The translations under genes and the position numbers were made by a program. The notes below the pieces were generated by a model. The model was given only the letters and a program-made list of their open reading frames with translations. It had not been told where the DNA came from and ran no database searches. A DNA stretch of 64,000 nucleotides from Euonymus europaeus (lineage: Eukaryota; Streptophyta; Magnoliopsida; Celastrales; Celastraceae): NCBI GenBank assembly GCA_963580455.1, contig OY756970.1, positions 62,001-126,000 on the forward strand, given 5' to 3'. Positions 51,201-61,862 of the stretch are shown here, piece by piece. Position 1 is the first letter of the stretch, and every line of letters starts with the position of its first letter.

Positions 51201-53900
51201 GTGAAACGAGACCTACTATCCACGAGTTCTGAAATCAAAATCCGAAACGCCAGGATTGTAGAGCTCGAAAAGTAGTGCGAAATCAAGCTAAAAATCTCCG
51301 AATTCAGAACTCGGAGTCAACGGATATTCATAAAACCGTTTACGTAAAGAAACCACATTTCGCGGCTAACTAGGTGAATGAGATCTACTAGCCACGAGTT
51401 CTGAAATAAAAATCCGAAAAGCCAGGATTGTAGAGCTCGAAAAGTAGTGCGAAATCAAGCTAAAAATCTCCGAATTCAGAACTCGGAGTCAACGGATATT
51501 CATAAAACCGTTTACGTAAAGAAACTACATTTCGCGGCTTACTAGGTGAAAGGAGACCTACTAGCCACGAGTTCTGAAATCAAAATCCGAAATGCCAGGA
51601 TTGCAGAGCTCGAAAAGTAGTGCGAAATCAAGCTAAAAATCTCCGAATTCAGAACTCGGAGTCAACGGATATTCATAAAACCGTTTACGTAAAGAAACCA
51701 CATTTCGCGGCTAAGTAGGTGAAAGCAGATCTACTAGCCTTGAGTTCTGAAATCAAAATCCGAAACGCCAGGATTGTAGAGCTCGAAAAGTTGTGCGAAA
51801 TCAAGCTAAAAATCACCGAATTCAGAACTCGGAGTCAACGGATATTCATAAAACCGTTTACGTAAAGAAACCACATTTCGCGGCTAAGTAGGTGAAAGCA
51901 GACCTACTAGCAACGAGTTCTGAAATCAAAATCCGAAACGCCAGGATTGTAGAGCTCGAAAAGTAGTGCGAAATCAAGCTAAAAATCTCCGAATTCAGAA
52001 CTCGGAGTCAACGGATATTCATAAAACCGTTTACGTAAAGAAACCACATTTCGCGGCTAACTAGGTGAAACAAGACCTACTAGCCGCGAGTTCTGAAATC
52101 AAAATCCGAAACTCCAGGATTGTAGAGCTCGAAAAGTTGTGCGAAATCAAGCTAAAAATCACCGAATTCAGAACTCGGAGTCAACGGATATTCATAAAAC
52201 CGTTTACGTAAAGAAACCACATTTCGCGGCTAAGTAGGTGATAGCAGACCTACTAGGCTTGAGTTCTGAAATCAAAATCCGAAACGCCAGGATTGTAGAG
52301 CTCAAAAAGTTGTGCGAAATCAAGCTAAAAATCACCGAATTCAGAACTCGGAGTCAACGGATATTCATAAAACCGTTTACAGAAAGAAACCACATTTCGC
52401 GGCTAAGTAGGTGAAAGCAGACCTACTAGCCACGAGTTCTGAAATCAAAATCCGAAATGCCAGGATTGTAGAGCTCAAAAAGTTGTGCGAAATCAAGCTA
52501 AAAATCACCGAATTCAGAACTCGGAGTCAACGGATATTCATAAAACCGTTTACGTAAAGAAACCACATTTCGCGGCTAACTAGGTGAAACGAGACCTACT
52601 ATCCACGAGTTCTGAAATCAAAATCCAAAACGCCAGGATTGTAGAGCTCGAAAAGTAGTGCGAAATCAAGCTAAAAATCTCCGAATTCAGAACTCGGAGT
52701 CAACGGATATTCATAAAACCGTTTACGTAAAGAAACCACATTTCACGGCTAACTAGGTGAATGAGACCTACTAGCCACGAGTTCTGAAATAAAAATCCGA
52801 AACGCCAGGATTGTAGAGCTCGAAAAGTAGTGCGAAATCAAGCTAAAAATCTCCGAATTCAGAACTCGGAGTCAACGGATATTCATAAAACCGTTTACGT
52901 AAAGAAACTACATTTCGCGGCTGACTAGGTTAAAGGAGACCTACTAGCCACGAGTTCTGAAATCAAAATCCGAAATGCCAGGATTGCAGAGCTCGAAAAG
53001 TAGTGCGAAATCAAGCTAAAAATCTCCGAATTCAGAACTCGGAGTCAACGGATATTCATAAAACCGTTTACGTAAAAAAACCACATTTCGCGGCTAAGTA
53101 GGTGAAAGCAGATCTACTAGCCTTGAGTTCTGAAATCAAAATCCGAAACGCCAGGATTGTAGAGCTTGAAAAGTTGTGCGAAATCAAGCTAAAAATCACC
53201 GAATTCAGAACTCGGAGTCAACGGATATTCATAAAACCGTTTACGTAAAGAAACCACATTTCGCGGCTAAGTAGGTGAAAGCAGACCTACTAGCCACGAG
53301 TTCTGAAATCAAAATCCGAAATGCCAGGATTGTAGAGCTCGAAAAGTTGTGCGAAATCAAGCTAAAAATCACCGAATTCAGAACTCGGAGTCAACGGATA
53401 TTCACAAAACCGTTTACGTAAAGAAACCACATTTCGCGGCTAACTAGGTGAAACGAGACCTACTATCCACGAGTTCTGAAATCAAAATCCGAAACGCCAG
53501 GATTGTAGAGCTCGAAAAGTAGTGCGAAATCAAGCTAAAAATCTCCGAATTCAGAACTCGGAGTCAACGGATATTCATAAAACCGTTTACGTAAAGAAAC
53601 CACATTTCGCGGCTAACTAGGTGAAAGCAGACCTACTAGCCACGAGTTCTGAAATCAATATCCGAAATGCCAGGATTGTAGAGCTCGAAAAGTTGTGCGA
53701 AATCAAGCTAAAAATCACCGAATTCAGAACTCGGAGTCAACGGATATTCATAAAACCGTTTACGTAAAGAAACCAAATTTCGCGGCTAACTAGGTGAAAC
53801 CAGACCTACTATCCACGAGTTCTGAAATCAAAATCCGAAATGCCAGGATTGTAGAGCTCGAAAAGTAGTGCGAAATCAAGCTAAAAATCTCCGAATTCAG
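48023..53900 (+). repeat. 17-mer higher-order repeat, two adjacent 2,939-bp copies
   Basis: 48,023-50,961 and 50,962-53,900 abut exactly. Each holds 17 monomers, two of them 172 bp (17 x 173 minus 2). Shared marks are attgttgagctcaaaaag (48,141 and 51,080), gtttacagaaag (49,441 and 52,380), cggcttactagg, agcaacgag, gtgaatgagatc, gagcttgaaaag and attcacaaaacc. By eye I found only about three differences: cgaaacgcc against cgaaaagcc (near 51,420), tttcgcgg against tttcacgg (near 52,744) and cgtaaagaaac against cgtaaaaaaac (near 53,076). That is roughly 99.9% identity. The gtgaatg spacing inside is 8 + 9 monomers, so this unit looks like a fusion of 8-mer and 9-mer blocks. Confidence 0.93.
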
Positions 53901-56900
53901 AACTCGGAGTCAACGGATATTCATAAAACCGTTTACGTAAAGAAACCACATTTCGCGGCTAAGTAGGTGAAAGCAGACCTACTAGCCACGAGTTCTGAAA
54001 TCAATATCCGAAATGCCAGGATTGTAGAGCTCGAAAAGTTGTGCGAAATCAAGCAAAAAATCACCGAATTCAGAATTCGGAGTCAACGGATATTCATAAA
54101 ACCGTTTACGTAAAGAAACCACATTTCGCGGCTAAGTAGGTGAAAACAGACCTACTAGCCACGAGTTCTGAAATCAAAATCCGAAATGCCAGGATTGTAG
54201 AGCTCGAAAAGTTGTGCGAAATCAAGCTAAAAATCACCGAATTCAGAACTCGGAGTCAACGCATATTCATAAAACCGTTTACGTAAAGAAACCACATTTC
54301 GCGACTAACTAGGTGAAACGAGACCTACTATCCACGAGTTCTGAAATCAAAATCCGAAACGGCAGGATTGTAGAGATCGAAAAGTAGTGCGAAATCAAGC
54401 TAAAAATCTCCGAATTCAGAACTCGGAGTCAACGGATATTCATAAAACCGTTTACGTAAAGAAACCACATTTCGCGGCTAAGTAGGTGAAAGCAGACCTA
54501 CTAGCCACGAGTTCTGAAATCAATATCCGAAATGCCAGGATTGTAGAGCTCGAAAAGTTGTGCGAAATCAAGCTAAAAATCACCGAATTCAGAACACGGA
54601 GTCAACGGATATTCATAAAACCGTTTACGTAAAGAAACCAAATTTCGCGGCTAACTAGGTGAAACCAGACCTACTATCCACGAGTTCTGAAATCAAAATC
54701 CGAAACGCCAGGATTGTAGAGCTCGAAAAGTAGTGCGAAATCAAGCTAAAAATCTCCGAATTCAGAACTCGGAGTCAACGGATATTCATAAAACCGTTTA
54801 CGTAAAGAAACCACATTTCGCGGTTAAGTAGGTGAAAGCAGACCTACTAGCCACGAGTTCTGAAATCAATATCCGAAATGCCAGGATTGTAGTGCTCGAA
54901 AAGTTGTGCGAAATGAAGCAAAAAATCACCGAATTCAGAATTCGGAGTCAACGGATATTCATAAAACCGTTTACGTAAAGAAACCACATTTCGCGGCTAA
55001 CTAGGTGAAACGAGACCTACTATCCACGAGTTCTGAAATCAAAATCCGAAATGCCAGGATTGTAGAGCTCGAAAAGTAGTGCGAAATCAAGCTAAAAATC
55101 TCCGAATTCAGAACTCGGAGTCAACGGATATTCATAAAACCGTTTACGTAAAAAAACCACATTTCGCGGCTAACTAGGTGAAACGAGACCTACTAGCCAC
55201 GAGTTCTGAAATCAAAATCCGAAATGCCAGGATTGTAGAGCTCGAAAAGTTGTGCGAAATCAAGCTAAAAATCTCCGAATTCAGAACTCGGAGTCAACGG
55301 ATATTCATAAAACCGTTTACGTAAAGAAACCACATTTCGCGGCTAACTAGGTGAAACGAGACCTACTAGCCACGAGTTCTGAAATCAAAATCCGAAACCC
55401 AAGGATTGTAGAGCTCGAAAAGTTGTGCGAAATCAAGCTAAAAATCACCGAATTCAGAACTCGGAGTCAACGGATATTCAAAAAACCGTTTACGTAAAGA
55501 AACCACATTTCGCGGCTAAGTAGGTGATAGCAGACCTACTTGCCTTGATTTCTGAAATCAAAATCCGAAACACCAGGATTGTAGAGCTCAAAAAGTTGTG
55601 CGAAATCAAGCTAAAAATCACCGAATTCAGAACTCGGAGTCAACGGATATTCATAAAACCGTTTACGTAAAGAAACCACATTTCGCGGCTAAGTAGGTGA
55701 AAGCAGACCTACTAGCCACGAGTTCTGAAATCAAAATCCGAAATGCCAGGATTGTAGAGATCGAAAAGTTGTTCGAAATCAAGCTAAAAATCACCGAATT
55801 CAGAACTCGGAGTCAACGGATATTCATAAAACCGTTTACGTAAAGAAACCACATTTCGCGGCTAACTAGGTGAAACGAGACCTACTATCCACGAGTTCTG
55901 AAATCAAAATCCGAAACTCCAGGATTGTAGAGCTCGAAAAGTAGTGCGAAATCAAGCTAAAAATCTCCGAATTCAGAACTCGGAGTCAACGGATATTCAT
56001 AAAACAGTTTACGTAAAGAAACCACATTTCGCGGCTAACTAGGTGAAACGAGACCTACTATCCACGAGTTCTGAAATCAAAATCCGAAATGTCAGGATTT
56101 TAGAGCTCGAAAAGTAGTGCGAAATCAAGCTAAAAATCTCCGAATTCAGAACTCGGAGTCAACGGATATTCATAAAACCGTTTACGTAAAGAAACCACAT
56201 TTCGCGGCTAACTAGGTGAAACGAGACCTACTAGCCACGAGTTCTGAAATCAAAATCCGAAATGCCAGGATTGTAGAGCTCGAAAAGTTGTGCGAAATCA
56301 AGCTAAAAATCTCCGAATTCAGAACTCGGAGTCAACGGATATTCATAAAACCGTTTACGTAAAGAAACCACATTTCGCGGCTAACTAGGTGAAACGAGAC
56401 CTACTAGCCGCGAGTTCTGAAATCAAAATCCGAAACGCCAGGATTGTAGAGCTCGAAAAGTTGTGCGAAATCAAGCTAAAAATCTCCGAATTCAGAACTC
56501 GGAGTCAACGGATATTCATAAAACCGTTTACGTAAAGAAACCACATTTCGCGGCTAACTAGGTGAAACGAGACCTACTAGCCGCGAGTTCTGAAATCAAA
56601 ATCCGAAACGCCAGGATTGTAGAGCTCGAAAAGTTGTGCGAAATCAAGCTAAAAATCACCGAATTCAGAACTCGGAGTCAACGGATATTCATAAAACCGT
56701 TTACGTAAAGAAACCACATTTCGCGGCTAACTAGGTGAAACGAGACCTACTAGCCGCGAGTTCTGAAATCAAAATCCGAAACGCCAGGATTGTAGAGCTC
56801 GAAAAGTTGTGCGAAATCAAGCTAAAAATCACCGAATTCAGAACTCGGAGTCAACGGATATTCATAAAACCGTTTACGTAAAGAAACCACATTTCGCGGC

Positions 56901-57184
56901 TAAGTAGGTGAAAGCAGACCTACTAGCCACGAGTTCTGAAATCAAAATCCGAAATGCCAGGATTGTAGAGCTCGAAAAGTTGTGCGAAATCAAGCTAAAA
57001 ATCTCCGAATTCAGAACTCGGAGTCAACGGATATTCATAAAACTGTTTACGTAAAGAAACCACATTTCGCGGCTAACTAGGTGAAACGAGACCTACTAGC
57101 CGCGAGTTCTGAAATCAAAATCCGAAACGCCAGGATTGTGGAGCTCGAAAAGTTGTGCGAAATCAAGCTAAAAATCTCCGAATT
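53901..57184 (+). repeat. Family B monomers outside the large tandem HORs
   Basis: These monomers continue in phase with no gene. The first part (to about 55.3 kb) resembles 41.3-42.3 kb: gtgaaagcag with aatcaatatcc, then aaccaaatttcgcgg with gtgaaaccagacc, and gcaaaaaatcacc. From about 55.5 kb the gtgatagcag, acttgccttgatttctg unit appears (55,524; also 42,556). It marks the repeats that dominate the last 8 kb. From about 56.4 kb there is a run of agccgcgag units. Confidence 0.82.
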
Positions 57185-60100
57185 CAGAACTCGGAGTCAA
57201 CGGATATTCATAAAACCGTTTACGTAAAGAAACCACATTTCGCGGCTAACTAGGTGAAACGAGACCTACTAGCCGCGAGTTCTGAAATCAAAATCCGAAA
57301 CCCCAGGATTGTAGAGCTCGAAAAGTTGTGCGAAATCAAGCTAAAAATCACCGAATTCAGAATTCGGAGTCAACGGATATTCATAAAACAGTTTACGTAA
57401 AGAAACCACATTTCGCGGCTAAGTAGGTGATAGCAGACCTACTTGCCTTGATTTCTGAAATCAAAATCCGAAACACCAGGATTGTAGAGCTCAAAAAGTT
57501 GTGCGAAATCAAGCTAAAAATCACCGAATTCAGAACTCGGAGTCAACGGATATTCATAAAACCGTTTACGTAAAGAAACCACATTTCGCGGCTAAGTAGG
57601 TGAAAGCAGACCTACTAGCCACGAGTTCTGAAATCAAAATCCGAAATGCCAGGATTGTAGAGATCGAAAAGTTGTTCGAAATCAAGCTAAAAATCACCGA
57701 ATTCAGAACTCGGAGTCAACGGATATTCATAAAACCGTTTACGTAAAGAAACCACATTTCGCGGCTAACTAGGTGAAACGAGACCTACTATCCACGAGTT
57801 CTGAAATCAAAATCCGAAACGCCAGGATTGTAGAGCTCGAAAAGTAGTGCGAAATCAAGCTAAAAATCTCCGAATTCAGAACTCGGAGTCAACGGATATT
57901 CATAAAACAGTTTACGTAAAGAAACCACATTTCGCGGCTAATTAGGTGAAACGAGACCTACTATCCACGAAGTCTGAAATCAAAATCCGAAATGCCAGGA
58001 TTGTAGAGCTCGAAAAGTAGTGCGAAATCAAGCTAAAAATCTCCGAATTCAGAACTCGGAGTCAACGGATATTCATAAAACCGTTTACGTAAAGAAACCA
58101 CATTTCGCGGCTAACTAGGTGAAACGAGACCTACTAGCCACGAGTTCTGAAATCAAAATCCGAAATGCCAGGATTGTAGAGCTCGAAAAGTTGTGCGAAA
58201 TCAAGCTAAAAATCTCCGAATTCAGAACTCGGAGTCAACGGATATTCATAAAACCGTTTACGTAAAGAAACCACATTTCGCGGCTAACTAGGTGAAACGA
58301 GACCTACTAGCCGCGAGTTATGAAATCAAAATCCGAAACGCCAGGATTGTAGAGCTCGAAAAGTTGTGCGAAATCAAGCTAAAAATCTCCGAATTCAGAA
58401 CTCGGAGTCAACGGATATTCATAAAACCGTTTACGTAAAGAAACCACATTTCGCGGCTAACTAGGTGAAACGAGACCTACTATCCACGAGTTCTGAAATA
58501 AAAATCCGAAACGCCAGGATTGTAGAGCTCGAAAAGTAGTGCGAAATCAAGCTAAAAATCTCCGAATTCAGAACTCGGAGTCAACGGATATTCATAAAAC
58601 AGTTTACGTAAAGAAACCACATTTCGCGGCTAACTAGGTGAAACGAGACCTACTATCCACGAAGTCTGAAATCAAAATCCGAAATGCCAGGATTGTAGAG
58701 CTCGAAAAGTAGTGCGAAATCAAGCTAAAAATCTCCGAATTCAGAACTCGGAGTCAACGGATATTCATAAAACAGTTTACGTAAAGAAACCACATTTCGC
58801 GGCTAACTAGGTGAAACGAGACCTACTATCCACGAAGTCTGAAATCAAAATCCGAAATGCCAGGATTGCAGAGCTCGAAAAGTAGTGCGAAATCAAGCTA
58901 AAAATCTCCGAATTCAGAACTCGGAGTCAACGGATATTCATAAAACCGTTTACGTAAAGAAACCACATTTCGCGGCTAACTAGGTGAAACGAGACCTACT
59001 AGCCACGAGTTCTGAAATCAAAATCCGAAATGCCAGGATTGTAGAGCTCGAAAAGTTGTGCGAAATCAAGCTAAAAATCTCCGAATTCAGAACTCGGAGT
59101 CAACGGATATTCATAAAACAGTTTACGTAAAGAAACCACATTTCGCGGCTAATTAGGTGAAACGAGACCTACTATCCACGAAGTCTGAAATCAAAATCCG
59201 AAATGCCAGGATTGTAGAGCTCGAAAAGTAGTGCGAAATCAAGCTAAAAATCTCCGAATTCAGAACTCGGAGTCAACGGATATTCATAAAACCGTTTACG
59301 TAAAGAAACCACATTTCGCGGCTAACTAGGTGAAACGAGACCTACTAGCCACGAGTTCTGAAATCAAAATCCGAAATGCCAGGATTGTAGAGCTCGAAAA
59401 GTTGTGCGAAATCAAGCTAAAAATCTCCGAATTCAGAACTCGGAGTCAACGGATATTCATAAAACCGTTTACGTAAAGAAACCACATTTCGCGGCTAACT
59501 AGGTGAAACGAGACCTACTAGCCGCGAGTTATGAAATCAAAATCCGAAACGCCAGGATTGTAGAGCTCGAAAAGTTGTGCGAAATCAAGCTAAAAATCTC
59601 CGAATTCAGAACTCGGAGTCAACGGATATTCATAAAACCGTTTACGTAAAGAAACCACATTTCGCGGCTAACTAGGTGAAACGAGACCTACTATCCACGA
59701 AGTCTGAAATCAAAATCCGAAATGCCAGGATTGTAGAGCTCGAAAAGTAGTGCGAAATCAAGCTAAAAATCTCCGAATTCAGAACTCGGAGTCAACGGAT
59801 ATTCATAAAACAGTTTACGTAAAGAAACCACATTTCGCGGCTAACTAGGTGAAACGAGACCTACTATCCACGAAGTCTGAAATCAAAATCCGAAATGCCA
59901 GGATTGCAGAGCTCGAAAAGTAGTGCGAAATCAAGCTAAAAATCTCCGAATTCAGAACTCGGAGTCAACGGATATTCATAAAACCGTTTACGTAAAGAAA
60001 CCACATTTCGCGGCTAACTAGGTGAAACGAGACCTACTAGCCACGAGTTCTGAAATCAAAATCCGAAATGCCAGGATTGTAGAGCTCGAAAAGTTGTGCG

Positions 60101-61862
60101 AAATCAAGCTAAAAATCTCCGAATTCAGAACTCAGAGTCAACGGATATTCATAAAACCGTTTACGTAAAGAAACCACATTTCGCGGCTAACTAGGTGAAA
60201 CGAGACCTACTAGCCGCGAGTTCTGAAATCAAAATCCGAAACGCCAGGATTGTAGAGCTCGAAAAGTTGTGCGAAATCAAGCTAAAAATCACCGAATTCA
60301 GAACTCGGAGTCAACGGATATTCATAAAACCGTTTACGTAAAGAAACCACATTTCGCGGCTAACTAGGTGAAACGAGACCTACTAGCCGCGAGTTCTGAA
60401 ATCAAAATCCGAAACCCCAGGATTGTAGAGCTCGAAAAGTTGTGCGAAATCAAGCTAAAAATCACCGAATTCAGAACTCGGAGTCAACGGATATTCATAA
60501 AACAGTTTACGTAAAGAAACCACATTTCGCGGCTAAGTAGGTGATAGCAGACCTACTTGCCTTGATTTCTGAAATCAAAATCCGAAACACCAGGATTGTA
60601 GAGCTCAAAAAGTTGTGCGAAATCAAGCTAAAAATCACCGAGTTCAGAACTCGGAGTCAACGGATATTCATAAAACCGTTTACGTAAAGAAACCACATTT
60701 CGCGGCTAAGTAGGTGAAAGCAGACCTACTAGCCACGAGTTCTGAAATCAAAATCCGAAATGCCAGGATTGTAGAGATCGAAAAGTTGTTCGAAATCAAG
60801 CTAAAAATCACCGAATTCAGAACTCGGAGTCAACGGATATTCATAAAACCGTTTACGTAAAGAAACCACATTTCGCGGCTAACTAGGTGAAACGAGACCT
60901 ACTATCCACGAGTTCTGAAATCAAAATCCGAAACGCCAGGATTGTAGAGCTCGAAAAGTAGTGCGAAATCAAGCTAAAAATCTCCGAATTCAGAACTCGG
61001 AGTCAACGGATATTCATAAAACAGTTTACGTAAAGAAACCACATTTCGCGGCTAACTAGGTGAAACGAGACCTACTATCCACGAAGTCTGAAATCAAAAT
61101 CCGAAATGCCAGGATTGTAGAGCTCGAAAAGTAGTGCGAAATCAAGCTAAAAATCTCCGAATTCAGAACTCGGAGTCAACGGATATTCATAAAACCGTTT
61201 ACGTAAAGAAACCACATTTCGCGGCTAACTAGGTGAAACGAGACCTACTAGCCACGAGTTCTGAAATCAAAATCCGAAATGCCAGGATTGTAGAGCTCAA
61301 AAAGTTGTGCGAAATCAAGCTAAAAATCTCCGAATTCAGAACTCGGAGTCAACGGATATTCATAAAACCGTTTACGTAAAGAAACCACATTTCGCGGCTA
61401 ACTAGGTGAAACGAGACCTACTAGCCGCGAGTTATGAAATCAAAATCCGAAACGCCAGGATTGTAGAGCTCGAAAAGTTGTGCGAAATCAAGCTAAAAAT
61501 CTCCGAATTCAGAACTCGGAGTCAACGGATATTCATAAAACCGTTTACGTAAAGAAACCACATTTCGCGGCTAACTAGGTGAAACGAGACCTACTATCCA
61601 CGAGTTCTGAAATAAAAATCCGAAACGCCAGGATTGTAGAGCTCGAAAAGTAGTGCGAAATCAAGCTAAAAATCTCCGAATTCAGAACTCGGAGTCAACG
61701 GATATTCATAAAACAGTTTACGTAAAGAAACCACATTTCGCGGCTAACTAGGTGAAACGAGACCTACTATCCACGAAGTCTGAAATCAAAATCCGAAATG
61801 CCAGGATTGTAGAGCTCGAAAAGTAGTGCGAAATCAAGCTAAAAATCTCCGAATTCAGAACT
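57185..61862 (+). repeat. 18-mer-spaced duplication, 3,114 bp
   Basis: The stretch at about 57,185-58,748 matches 60,299-61,862 at an offset of 3,114 bp (18 x 173). Shared marks are gtgatagcag with acttgccttgatttctg (57,427 and 60,541), gttgttcgaaatc, agccgcgagttatg (58,312 and 61,426) and gaaataaaaatcc (58,495 and 61,609). Differences include cagaattcgg against cagaactcgg, gaattc against gagttc (60,640), attaggtg against actaggtg and gctcgaaaag against gctcaaaaag. A 17-mer-spaced duplication overlaps it downstream. Confidence 0.85.
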
